This document shows positions 38,927-47,086 of a stretch of DNA of 64,000 nt, one piece after another. The position numbers and the translations under genes are program-made. How positions within the stretch are numbered: position 1 is the first letter of the stretch; every line of letters begins with the position of its first letter. The notes under the pieces were generated by a model, which was not told the origin of the DNA, did no database searches, and saw only the letters and a program-made list of their open reading frames with translations. The stretch comes from Candidatus Electrothrix aestuarii (GTDB taxonomy: Bacteria > Desulfobacterota > Desulfobulbia > Desulfobulbales > Desulfobulbaceae), in NCBI GenBank assembly GCA_032595685.2, contig CP159373.1, positions 2,359,501 through 2,423,500 on the forward strand, given 5' to 3'.

Positions 38927-40348
38927 ATGGCGAAGAAAAAGCAGGGTGACGCCCCAGGATTTCTCGGATCTCTAGGATGTCAGGAGAAAATCAGGCTCAC
39001 GGATTCTCTTACAGCCCAAGCCTGTGGTCGTTTCCAGGTTCTGGCCCGGCTCTGGCAGGAGGGGCGGGTTCGTGAAATGAGGAATGTCAGTCATGGGACC
39101 GATTTCCTGCATCCCGTTGTCCTGGAGTTGCAGGCCAAGGCCTCGTATCTTGTTCTTCAGGAAAAAGGGAGACTGGCCAGCCCCGATGAGGTCCGGCATT
39201 TTATTGATTGCTGGCTTTCCTTCCTTTTTCATCCCGCCTTATTTCGTTCTTTGTCCGAAAAGCCGGAGGCTCCAGAACAGTATCGCCTTGGTCTTCTTGC
39301 CGCCGGGGAGAAAATGGTACGGAGATATGCTGAGCAGCAGGAGTCCGATGCAGAGCAATTGCTCCGGCATTGGGAGGAAGAGAGCCGCCTGCTCAAGACC
39401 CTTTGTTCCGTTAAGACTGAGGAGATGCCACTGTATACCCCGGCTCTGGCCTGGGAGGTAGGGATTGCAGAGCAGTTTATGCATCTGATAGAGGGAAACC
39501 TGGAAGCTTTTACGGATCAGGAAGAATTTTTAGCCGCCGGGGCACTCTATTCTGTTGTTGGTCCGGGGCTTCTTCTGGTTCGCAGGGGGCAATATGAGCA
39601 GGCGAATAAAGAACTTGTTTCTCTCTGGAAAAAAAAGAAAAAGAACAGAGACTCCTTTCTTGCCTATGGGCTCGCCTGCTTGGCTAGAGAATGCGGGGCT
39701 TATTTTCTGGAGCAGGGACGCTACGAGGATGCAGAGACCATGCTCACCGGACTCCTCCCGCTGCCTGCCCATGCTCGAAGACTGGAGCAAGGCTTGCTTG
39801 CAATACTGGACAGGGAGGATCAATACCTGAACCCGGATTGGCTGACCGTGAGCGTCCATGTCTTGAGTGAGCTGCATAAGTATGCCTTTTCTACTGAGGC
39901 CGTCAAAAAAGCACTGAGCACCGTGTTGACACATCAGGCAGTTTTGCTCCATAATATAGGGGCCGTTGATGCAAAGGTCCTGTTGACCTCAATGGAGAAG
40001 GCGGTCACGCTGAATCCGGAAGATGAGTTCGCCCGCGTGACCTTTGATGATGTCCAGATGGATGCGGAGATACATTCCCTGCATCAGACCATGAGTTCTG
40101 GTCAGCTGGACAAGGCCTCCCGGATTGCGCAAAAGAGTTCCTATCCAGAGGTGACGAGCCAGTTTTTCACCTTTGTTGCGCAGGTGATCGAACAGGTGGA
40201 AGATGGCGATTACCCTGATGACACCTCGGCGTTTTTTATGCTTCAACAGCTGCTTGAGGGTGCCCTTAATGTTAACCCGGAACATCCGATGATCCGGGAG
40301 CTTGCCCTGCTGCTTGATGACCTGGAAGATCGATTAGAGGAAATATGA
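38927..40348 (+). CDS. Chaperone-operon helical protein, unknown
   Basis: A 473-residue soluble protein, mainly helical, with TPR-like stretches (LVRRGQYEQANKELVSLWKKK; YFLEQGRYEDAETMLTGLL; MEKAVTLNPEDEF). It starts with ATG 38927, 13 bp after the LysM-like gene; an earlier in-frame start exists but would overlap that gene. Its stop overlaps the next start by four bases (ATGA), so it is translationally coupled to the J-like protein. Probably an adaptor or client-binding partner of the Hsp70. I do not recognise a named family. Confidence 0.7.
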   Translation: MAKKKQGDAPGFLGSLGCQEKIRLTDSLTAQACGRFQVLARLWQEGRVREMRNVSHGTDFLHPVVLELQAKASYLVLQEKGRLASPDEVRHFIDCWLSFLFHPALFRSLSEKPEAPEQYRLGLLAAGEKMVRRYAEQQESDAEQLLRHWEEESRLLKTLCSVKTEEMPLYTPALAWEVGIAEQFMHLIEGNLEAFTDQEEFLAAGALYSVVGPGLLLVRRGQYEQANKELVSLWKKKKKNRDSFLAYGLACLARECGAYFLEQGRYEDAETMLTGLLPLPAHARRLEQGLLAILDREDQYLNPDWLTVSVHVLSELHKYAFSTEAVKKALSTVLTHQAVLLHNIGAVDAKVLLTSMEKAVTLNPEDEFARVTFDDVQMDAEIHSLHQTMSSGQLDKASRIAQKSSYPEVTSQFFTFVAQVIEQVEDGDYPDDTSAFFMLQQLLEGALNVNPEHPMIRELALLLDDLEDRLEEI

Positions 40349-40599
40349 ATCCCTACCAACTCCTCAATATCAGCCCGCAGGCTACAGCTCGTGAGATCGT
40401 ACAGGCTTCGGCCCTAGCCTTGCGGGAAAATAAGCATTCTGCCCGCGATATTGCTGAAGCAAGAAAAGAACTGATGAACCCTGTGACCAGGCGTCTTCTT
40501 GATTTTATTTATACCGTTGATGTGGAGCCTCTTCTGAAGGATGTTCAGAGTGGTTTGAGCGAGTTGCAGGAAGGCGAAATGTCTTCATCGGAACGATGA
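40345..40599 (+). CDS. J-domain-like mini-protein without HPD
   Basis: An 84-residue protein that looks like a bare J domain: NPYQLLNISPQATAREIVQAS matches helix I and the start of helix II (compare YELLGVSPDAS...EIK in DnaJ), and ARDIAEARKELMNPVTRRLLDF matches helix III (family: EAYEVLSDPEKRRLYD). The segment between (ALRENKHS) is shortened and contains no His-Pro-Asp, the motif that stimulates Hsp70 ATPase. It overlaps the preceding gene by four bases. Either it binds the neighbour Hsp70 without stimulating it, or the partner Hsp70 uses another contact. Confidence 0.65.
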   Translation: MNPYQLLNISPQATAREIVQASALALRENKHSARDIAEARKELMNPVTRRLLDFIYTVDVEPLLKDVQSGLSELQEGEMSSSER

Positions 40600-40628
40600 G
40601 AACGCATGGATATTTTTTCCAACTCCCA

Positions 40629-40695
40629 TCCCGCCCCGTCGGGGCGGGACAATAAAACATGGAAGTAAAACGGTGAGTCGAGGGTCCATCGACTC
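40629..40695 (+). promoter_or_regulatory. Two hairpins in front of grpE
   Basis: A perfect palindrome with 10-bp arms and one central base (TCCCGCCCCG at 40629-40638, CGGGGCGGGA at 40640-40649) is followed by GAGTCGA (40675-40681) / TCGACTC (40689-40695) and a CTTTCTTC tract. The first could be a cruciform or processing site; the second looks like a weak terminator or attenuator that would lower grpE relative to the four genes before it. Confidence 0.5.
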
Positions 40696-40722
40696 CTTTC
40701 TTCGGGTAAAACAGGTATAACC

Positions 40723-41244
40723 ATGTCAGAGCAGAGTGGACAGAAGGCCCCGGATGAGCTCTTGCGGGAAAAACTGATCGCATTTCAACGGGAAATCGTT
40801 GAGCTCAAGCAGGACAATAAGGAGCAGCAAGAGGCGGCTGAGCAACAGGAGCAGGGGCTTTTACTTGAGCTGCTGGAGGTTCTGGATGCCTTTGACAACC
40901 TGGACAAGAATATTCAGGGCAAAGAGGAGGGGCTGGACAAAACCGGGCAGCGGGTGGTCAAGAGTACCCGTGCCATACAGCGTAAACTGCTTCGCCTGCT
41001 CCGATCCCGCCATATTGAGCCGCTGGAATTTTCTGATAAAAAAGCGCGAATAGAGCAGTGTAAAATTATTGCCACGGAAAATGATCCTGCTCGGGAAAAT
41101 GAGGAAATCATCTCCGTGGAAAAGAAGGGATATGTGGATACCGAACGCAAAGTAGTCCTGCGGAAGGCCGAGGTGATAACCGTGTATAACGACGGCCCTC
41201 CCATGCCCTTAGTTTATTCCTCCCACGACCTCAATCATTCCTGA
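40723..41244 (+). CDS. grpE: GrpE-type nucleotide exchange factor
   Basis: A 173-residue GrpE homologue. The long N-terminal coiled coil (about 10-60) leads to LLLELLEVLDAFDNLDKNI (family: LLPVLDNLERA), then a helical pair, and the C-terminal beta domain shown by EEIISVEKKGYVDTERKVVLRKAEVITV. GrpE dimers release ADP from Hsp70. The sequence is divergent from housekeeping GrpE (for example the missing G-x-x-P-F loop), which fits a partner of the divergent Hsp70 in the same operon. It is the last gene; the next gene converges from the other strand. Confidence 0.8.
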   Translation: MSEQSGQKAPDELLREKLIAFQREIVELKQDNKEQQEAAEQQEQGLLLELLEVLDAFDNLDKNIQGKEEGLDKTGQRVVKSTRAIQRKLLRLLRSRHIEPLEFSDKKARIEQCKIIATENDPARENEEIISVEKKGYVDTERKVVLRKAEVITVYNDGPPMPLVYSSHDLNHS

Positions 41245-41274
41245 AATTTTTTGCAAGCTCAAACCTGTTTGCTT

Positions 41275-42201
41275 TTACTCCATTGCCAGGGCAATCAAGC
41301 GATCCAGCAGGGTCGGGAAGTCTAGCCCGGCCTGGGCTGCAGCTTGGGGGAGAAGGCTAGTCGGGGTCATGCCGGGGATGGTATTGGTTTCCAGAAGGAA
41401 GATCTCATCATCCCGGACGATCATATCGGTGCGGCTGTACCCCCGGAGCTGTAAGGCCTGATGTGCTTTGAGTCCGTACTCCTGAGCCTTCTCACGAATA
41501 CTGTCATCCACCTCTGCCGGGCAGACCTCGCGGGTGGCACCGGGCTGGTACTTGGCCTCGTAATCAAAGAAGTCGTATTTCGCATCCGGGATGACCTCGA
41601 CCAGGGGCAGAGGCATAAGCTCGTCATTGCCGAGTACACCCACGGTGATTTCCCGGCCTTTGATAAACTCCTCCACCATCACCTGACTGTCATGTTCAAA
41701 GGCAGTCTCCAGGGCAGGGGAGAGCTGTTCCGCCTCCCGGACCACAGACATGCCCAAGGAGGAACCCTGACGGATGGGCTTGACCACTACAGGCAGGTTG
41801 AGCTTGGCAAGCAGGGGCGCCGGATTAGCGATGTGTTCTTTGCTGGCCATTTCCCAAGACGCGACCGGCAGACCGTGCAGACGGTACATGGTCTTGGCCA
41901 GATTTTTATCCATTGCCAGAGCGCTGCCCAGTACACCAGAGCCCTGATAGGGGATGCCCAGCAGCTCCAGCATGCCCTGGATCGTACCGTCTTCGCCGTG
42001 GATGCCGTGGAGGAGGATAAAGGCCACATCTACTTGCTTGGCATCAGCGGCAAGCCGGGCCAGATCTGTGGCCGGATCATAGCGCAGGACTTCATATTTG
42101 TCTTTATTCAGGGCCTGTTCCACTCCAGCGGCTCCTCGCAGGGAGACCTCACGTTCGCCGGAGGTACCTCCGGCGATCAGGGCCAGTCGTATTTTGCTCA
42201 T
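41275..42201 (-). CDS. ddl: D-alanine--D-alanine ligase
   Basis: A 308-residue ATP-grasp enzyme that joins two D-alanines for peptidoglycan synthesis in the cytoplasm. The N-terminal GGTSGEREVSLRGA, the lid VVKPIRQGSSLGMSVV, EEFIKGREITVGVLG and the C-terminal metal site FLLETNTIPGMTPTSLLPQAA are intact. Length is normal. The gene converges with grpE (30-bp gap). No other cell-wall gene is next to it. Confidence 0.95.
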   Translation of the reverse strand: MSKIRLALIAGGTSGEREVSLRGAAGVEQALNKDKYEVLRYDPATDLARLAADAKQVDVAFILLHGIHGEDGTIQGMLELLGIPYQGSGVLGSALAMDKNLAKTMYRLHGLPVASWEMASKEHIANPAPLLAKLNLPVVVKPIRQGSSLGMSVVREAEQLSPALETAFEHDSQVMVEEFIKGREITVGVLGNDELMPLPLVEVIPDAKYDFFDYEAKYQPGATREVCPAEVDDSIREKAQEYGLKAHQALQLRGYSRTDMIVRDDEIFLLETNTIPGMTPTSLLPQAAAQAGLDFPTLLDRLIALAME

Positions 42202-42312
42202 AGGGGGTATTCCTTGTTTTGGTGTTCAATGCCAATATGTTAGGGGGATGTCATGAGGATGTTTTTTCATACAGCCTTTGTAACATATTCTCTACGAAAT
42301 CAATAGAGTTAA

Positions 42313-42337
42313 ATCAATAAGGTCAGACTCGATTGAT
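42313..42337 (+). repeat. REP copy (25 bp), upstream of the ATPase and ddl
   Basis: A near-copy of the REP found around the RAYT gene (46196 and 47020): ends ATCAAT and ATTGAT are complementary, with GGTCAGACTCG in between; one base differs (A for G). Confidence 0.7.
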
Positions 42338-42370
42338 CTGAGGGGATGAAGTGAAATCCTGTGAGGAATT

Positions 42371-43735
42371 TTACTCCTGAACTGTTGCCCTGATCAATCT
42401 CAGCAACTCTTCAACCAAGTACAGGGGAAGGGACAGCAACCGGAATGTCCCGGATGTGTTGGGAAGAGAAAAGGTTGCCTCATGCAGACTCGGCAGATCG
42501 GCATTGAAACGGACTCCCAAGGGACGACCCTTTTCCTGAAGAAAGACCTGAAGCGATTTCAGCGTGCCGGTTTTACCCGCCTTGACCTCCACCGGAAAAA
42601 TTTTGCCGCCCACGGACAGAGCATAATCGATCTCTGAGGATGCCTGCCGTTTCTCTCGCATCCAATAGAAAAGCTCCGGTTCTTCATAGGGCGGTCGCGC
42701 ATAGAGCAGGTGCTGGCCGATAAACTGTTCACACAGGGAACCCGCATTAATCAGAGCAACATCGTCCGCATGGGCAATGTCGGCATAGCTCATCCCGCAG
42801 GCCGTGGTCAGCAAGCCGACATCCAGAAAGAGTGGTTTCTGCACCTTCTGATTGCATTCCGCCCGTAAGGGTATGCCGTTTGCGGCGGTATGATAAACCG
42901 GTGCATAAACACGGGCCAACGCCAGGAGATGCAGGGCCTTTTTCACTTCAGTGCTTTTCTCATTCCGATCCAGGTTAACGTATTTCAGCTTCTGTCCCAC
43001 ATGGAGAGGCAGGCTTTGAAAGACGTTCTGGAGCAGACGGCGGTTGATCCGCTGCCCGTACTTGCTGAAGTCATCCCGATAGGTAAGCAGAACGGACTGT
43101 TTGACAGCATCCGCTTCGAGCATTGAACCGGTCTCCTGATAGACCTGAACAGCTTCCGGCATTCCACCCACTGCGCAGTAAATCTTGAAGTTCTGGATCA
43201 GCTCGTCGTGAATAACCTTGGGTAATTCGTCGGTGATTTCAAATTGCTCAAGAAATGCAGACAGCTGTTCTTTGCCGATACCGATCAAAAATTCCTTAAA
43301 GGTCATCGGGCCGAGATGGAGATACTCTATCCTGCCGACAGGCATAGAAAAGGTATGTTCCTCCAGAACAAATTCCAGCAGGGAACCAGCGGCAATAACG
43401 TGGAGTTCCGGCATCAGCTCGTAAAAATAGCGCAGGGATGCCAGGGTCTGGGGAGCGGCCTGGATCTCGTCAAGGAAGAGCAGGGTCTTGCCGGGCTGAA
43501 TTTTCCGGGAGGTTTTGAGTTCAAGTAAGGCTGTAATCTGTATGGGGTCTTTCGAGGTGAAGCAATCTATGTAGTCCTCATTGAGTTCGAGGTTGATCTC
43601 CATGAGGTCCAGTGATGCCTGCTCGGCAAAGAGGCGCACTAAACAGGATTTGCCGACCTGGCGTGCTCCTCTGATGACCAGCGGTTTTCTCGTTTTTTTA
43701 TTGTATAGGAAATTATAAAATTTTCCTTTCAACAT
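42371..43735 (-). CDS. AAA_14 / DUF4143 ATPase
   Basis: A 454-residue protein with the usual two-part layout: an N-terminal AAA-type ATPase with Walker A GARQVGKS (residues 23-30), Walker B LLFLDEIQ and sensor region VIAAGSLLEF, and a C-terminal DUF4143 PD-(D/E)XK-like domain (EIDYALSVGGKIFPVEVKAG). The family is very common in anaerobes and its role is not settled; proposed functions range from defence to DNA transactions. ATG 43735 gives the typical MLKGKFYNFLYNKKTRKPLVI start. An IS91-type element begins directly upstream on the other strand. Confidence 0.9.
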   Translation of the reverse strand: MLKGKFYNFLYNKKTRKPLVIRGARQVGKSCLVRLFAEQASLDLMEINLELNEDYIDCFTSKDPIQITALLELKTSRKIQPGKTLLFLDEIQAAPQTLASLRYFYELMPELHVIAAGSLLEFVLEEHTFSMPVGRIEYLHLGPMTFKEFLIGIGKEQLSAFLEQFEITDELPKVIHDELIQNFKIYCAVGGMPEAVQVYQETGSMLEADAVKQSVLLTYRDDFSKYGQRINRRLLQNVFQSLPLHVGQKLKYVNLDRNEKSTEVKKALHLLALARVYAPVYHTAANGIPLRAECNQKVQKPLFLDVGLLTTACGMSYADIAHADDVALINAGSLCEQFIGQHLLYARPPYEEPELFYWMREKRQASSEIDYALSVGGKIFPVEVKAGKTGTLKSLQVFLQEKGRPLGVRFNADLPSLHEATFSLPNTSGTFRLLSLPLYLVEELLRLIRATVQE

Positions 43736-43764
43736 GTTGTAATTGCGAATAGAGTATTAGCTTA

Positions 43765-45013
43765 ATGAAAAATAAGCTGATAAAATTAATCTTTCGTGAT
43801 TTTTGGTATGTAGTCTGCGTTGAATTGGCAAGCAGGTACTCAAGCCTTCACTGGGAGTCAATCGTTGAAAATGTAGAAAAAATGATCAACTGTGGAGAGT
43901 CTACCAATGGCTATGTCGAGTATATTTGTCCGAATTGTTTTGAAAAAAGAGAGTAGGGTTCACCTGTAAGTGTCGATTCTGTACGTCTTGCGGTAAGCGA
44001 TACGTCGATGAATGGGTTGAAAAGACAGTGAAAAGTATATTCGACGTAGTTCATCGACATTTAGTGTTTACCATTCCACAAGAACTCCGAAAGATAATTT
44101 TTAGTGATCGTATGCTGATCAAGATTATGATGGATTGTGCTTCAAAAGCGGCTGTGGAAGTACTTCAAAGTAAAGGAGTTGATGCTGTTCCGGGAATTCT
44201 ATTAGTTGTCCATACGTTTGGAAGAGATCTTAAGTTTAATCCGCATGTCCATATGTTAATGACAGAAGGAGGATTAACATCTTCCAATCAGTGGGTTGAT
44301 ATTCCATTTTTGCCATATGGTCTGCTTAGAAAAAATGGCAATATTATTTGCTGACTGAAATAAAGGCTAGCTTGCCGCAAACAAAAGAAAATGTAAGATT
44401 CATAGATTACCTGTTTAAAAGCCAACGTAATGGTTTTTATGTAAATGGTAAAAGCAAGATGACATCAGCAAGACATGCAGCTCGATATATTGGTCGCTAT
44501 ATGGCTCGTCCAGCATTGGCAGAGCACAAGATAACGAATTACGATGGTGAGGAAGTAACATTTTGGTATATTGATCATAAAACAGAAGTTAAAGTTACCG
44601 AAGCGATTCCAGCCAAAGAGTTCATACAACGATTAATTGACCATATCCCGCTAAAGGGATTCAAGATGGTCCGCCATTATGGGTTATATTCTCGACGTAC
44701 AAAAACAATCGCGATAGAGATTTTGATGGACTGTAAACGTTTTATCCAGAAGACTTTTGAATTCATGAAAAGTGATTCAAGGTCATTGAGCTGGAGAGAG
44801 CGTCTAGTACAGAGTTTCGGGAAAGATCCGTTAACATGTCCAAACTGTAAAGAAAAAATGTTTTTATGGCGGATTTGGCATCCTGACTATGGAGATATCT
44901 TTGATCTGAGCAGAGACGGACCTTTTGTGGAAAGCAAGAGTAAACAAGAATGCAACAAGAGAAACTCTTCGGGTCGGCAGGTTAAGTGGATACCGCAATT
45001 GCTTCCGTTTTAA
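43765..45013 (+). pseudogene. IS91-type (Y2/HUH) transposase, two frameshifts
   Basis: Three frames together give one transposase. The first (43765-43956) carries the start of the zinc-binding domain (YICPNCFEK); the next continues it as FTCKCRFCTSCGKRYVDEW and holds the HUH motif FNPHVHML; the third (to 45013) has YIGRYMARPALAEHKI and KTFGKDPLTCPNCKEKM-like C-terminal zinc cysteines. Both breaks lie in A6 runs (43943-43948 and 44330-44335); one extra A in each restores KKRVGFTCKC and LLRKKWQYYLLTE. IS91 elements move by rolling circle. Ends were not identified. Either decayed, or homopolymer errors. Confidence 0.82.
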
Positions 45014-45193
45014 TCCGCCCGTAGGGCGTTTTGTTCTTCTGCCAAGTAACCAGGTGTTGTAATGTGCTTCGTTGTAACATATTTTTAGATGGGTCGGGGG
45101 GATACAACGTTTACTTACAGGTTACTTTAAGGTTGGTATGGATTTTTGTAAAGGTTAAAATGAAGATAAAGTGCTTTTTGCAAGGGGTTAAAA

Positions 45194-45219
45194 ATCAAAC
45201 AAGGTCAGGATCGATTGAT
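45194..45219 (+). repeat. Diverged REP copy
   Basis: Same layout as the 25-bp REP (ATCAA...AGGTCAGGATCGATTGAT) with several changes. It lies between the IS91-type element and the Fic fragment. Confidence 0.55.
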
Positions 45220-45261
45220 TTTAGGTGAATCCCCGAAAAAGGTGGTGTGTTCCCTATCAGC

Positions 45262-45431
45262 CGAACTCCGAGCATATTCAGCAGCTCATTGATGAATTGG
45301 TTCTGGAAAAGGATAAAGAGAGCTTCAAGGCCATGCTGGCCGACAACGTGGGGCGTCTGCACGAGGGGAATGTGGCTCGGTATCGGCTGAAGCTCTCTGA
45401 GTTTCAGGAGTGGAAAATCAATCGAGTCTGA
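45262..45431 (+). pseudogene. Duplicated 3' end of the Fic gene
   Basis: The sequence from 45265 is almost identical to the last about 170 bp of the Fic gene (53047-53215), including SEHIQQLIDELVLEKDKES to EFQEWKINRV and the REP that follows. The open frame can be traced to 45225 but its first residues are unrelated. It is a copy of a gene end only, with no catalytic part, and probably not functional. Confidence 0.85.
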
Positions 45432-45441
45432 CCCTATTGAT
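45417..45441 (+). repeat. REP copy at the end of the Fic fragment
   Basis: Perfect copy of the 25-bp REP in reverse orientation to that at 46196; its first bases form the last codons and stop of the fragment (AAA ATC AAT CGA GTC TGA). A different GGGG-TCTGT-CCCC hairpin lies at 45497-45509. Confidence 0.8.
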
Positions 45442-45521
45442 TCAAAGTGTCTTAAACGGTACAGTTGCGGCTTGTCTCGCTTTTGCTATTGAAAAAGGGG
45501 TCTGTCCCCGATTCAGCAATT

Positions 45522-46121
45522 TCATTTATTATTGACTCTTAAATATTTTTCTGAGAATTGACATGTGTCAAGTGCCATCTCTATATAATTTTCGATAATA
45601 CTTTTTGATAAAAAAATAGGTAGATGGATTAGTCCATCCTTGCGAAGGATGAATATGACTTTACTGCTATCTTTTTCAACTGTTTTTTTGGCATACCTTA
45701 CTAATGAGTTAGATTTTCCGCTCCCTATGTTACAAATAAATAAGGGGTCGTATGTCTGTTTGAAAAACAGCTCATTTAATATGCTATTCGCATCTGCTAT
45801 GCAAAGAATAGTCCCCCTTTCCTCATACTTGGAACCTCCTCCCCAGAACTTTTCTAGTCCGCTAAACACATTTTGCTCTAAATCAACTTTATATTTTTTT
45901 TGGTATTTAATTAGAATATCATAATTCTCCGGCCTAAATGATCCGTATGTGTTTCCGTCGCTATACATAAAACACTCCGTAGATGCCGAAAGAATAGGAT
46001 TGATCGTATTTTTGACTATATATTTTATTTCATCAAATAGAATGAGACGCGAGTCGTTTTCTTGACTCAACTTTACACAAAAATGACCGTATTGAAGGCA
46101 TTTTTTTTTTGAAAAAATCAT
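45522..46121 (-). CDS. Unknown AT-rich gene, immunity-like
   Basis: A 199-residue soluble protein, AT-rich compared with the core genes and without a recognised domain. Such small AT-rich genes in RHS islands are often immunity genes; no toxin is attached here. The start is uncertain: upstream of the ATG at 46121, an ATG at 46152 with a plausible peptide (MTKKQINKELHDFFKKK) joins this frame if the T10 run at 46101-46110 were one base shorter. So the real gene may begin at 46152. Confidence 0.55.
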   Translation of the reverse strand: MIFSKKKCLQYGHFCVKLSQENDSRLILFDEIKYIVKNTINPILSASTECFMYSDGNTYGSFRPENYDILIKYQKKYKVDLEQNVFSGLEKFWGGGSKYEERGTILCIADANSILNELFFKQTYDPLFICNIGSGKSNSLVRYAKKTVEKDSSKVIFILRKDGLIHLPIFLSKSIIENYIEMALDTCQFSEKYLRVNNK

Positions 46122-46195
46122 GCAGCTCTTTATTTATTTGTTTTTTCGTCATATCTAAAATTCCCAGCGGCCAGAATCAATTTGCTTTTTTATTA

Positions 46196-46220
46196 ATCAA
46201 TAGGGTCAGACTCGATTGAT
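46196..46220 (+). repeat. REP, left copy of the RAYT unit
   Basis: Perfect inverted partner of 47020-47044. It overlaps the 3' end of the RAYT gene by 15 bases and supplies its stop codon. Confidence 0.85.
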
Positions 46221-46922
46221 TTTTTGACGATATTTCTCCGATTTTCTATCACCCCCTTTCTGCTTGGGAGCCATCTGGCGATTGATCTTTGCTGCTATTC
46301 TTTCTTTGAAATAGTCGCTTCCCAGTACCCATGCTTTGTTGGTCGCCTCCCGAATTTCTTTGAGCGATGTCTCATCCAGATGATGATCAAATAAGGCACG
46401 GTATATTTTTTGTCGTTTCTCTGGGGTCGCTGCCAAGGTCTGATAAAGAGGATGGGGATTAACCATATTATCATGTTGTCCCAAAGCATTCATGCGATAA
46501 CTGGACCAAGGATATTCAGCGGGATGACTCACCATCTCTGCCCGCACCGGGTTCATTTCTATATAGCGGTAACAGGTGAGCGCGTATTGTTCGCTGTCGA
46601 TGAGAGTGGCTTTATAGCGTCCTTCCCATAAGGTCCCTGTGCGCTGATAGGTATGATTGAAATATTGCACATAATAACGCCCGATCATCTGCATGGTTTT
46701 AGAGATACCGTCCTTTTTGTGGGGTGTGATCAGAAGGTGGACATGATTGGTCATCAGGACATAGGCATGGACATCGCAGGTGTGTTTTTCGGTGGCTGTC
46801 TGTAATTTTTCCAGATAAAACCGGTAATCTTCGTCGGCGTAGAATATTGGTTCCCGATTGTTTCCGCGTATAATCACATGCTGGGGGTGGCCAACTAAAA
46901 CGAAACGAGGGTGGCGTGGCAT
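46206..46922 (-). CDS. REP-associated tyrosine transposase (RAYT)
   Basis: A 238-residue single-tyrosine HUH transposase (Y1_Tnp, TnpA_REP). The HUH motif is NHVHLL (His60, His62); the catalytic tyrosine is in IGRYYVQYFN (Tyr83 or 84); GTLWEGRYKATLID and YIEMNPVRAEMV are typical of RAYTs. The enzyme nicks and joins single-stranded REP DNA in known cases. The last codons and stop (KINRV-stop) come from the left REP copy itself, so the gene and its repeat overlap. The frame is intact. Confidence 0.92.
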   Translation of the reverse strand: MPRHPRFVLVGHPQHVIIRGNNREPIFYADEDYRFYLEKLQTATEKHTCDVHAYVLMTNHVHLLITPHKKDGISKTMQMIGRYYVQYFNHTYQRTGTLWEGRYKATLIDSEQYALTCYRYIEMNPVRAEMVSHPAEYPWSSYRMNALGQHDNMVNPHPLYQTLAATPEKRQKIYRALFDHHLDETSLKEIREATNKAWVLGSDYFKERIAAKINRQMAPKQKGGDRKSEKYRQKINRV

Positions 46923-47019
46923 AATAGTGGCTCCTGCTGAGGATGGATTACCAAGTATATTTATTGTATATGGTTAAGGATATTAACTTTACTTCATTTT
47001 AATTGATTAGTTTGAAAAA

Positions 47020-47044
47020 ATCAATCGAGTCTGACCCTATTGAT
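47020..47044 (-). repeat. REP, right copy of the RAYT unit
   Basis: Perfect inverted partner of 46196-46220. It lies about 100 bp upstream of the RAYT start and 43 bp after the stop of the next gene. Confidence 0.85.
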
Positions 47045-47086
47045 CGCCGTTGGCGATTTGGCATTTTTCGACTTTTTGCCAGACTA

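Larger units (their letters stand above)
46196..47044. mobile_element. REP-flanked RAYT element
   Basis: An 849-bp unit bounded by identical 25-bp REP sequences in inverted orientation (46196-46220 and 47020-47044), with a single RAYT gene inside. Each REP has ATCAAT/ATTGAT ends that can pair around an 11 to 13-base centre. This is the classic layout of a RAYT with its own REPs (a REPtron-like unit). Related REPs lie at 42313, 45194, 45417 and 53201. Confidence 0.85.
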
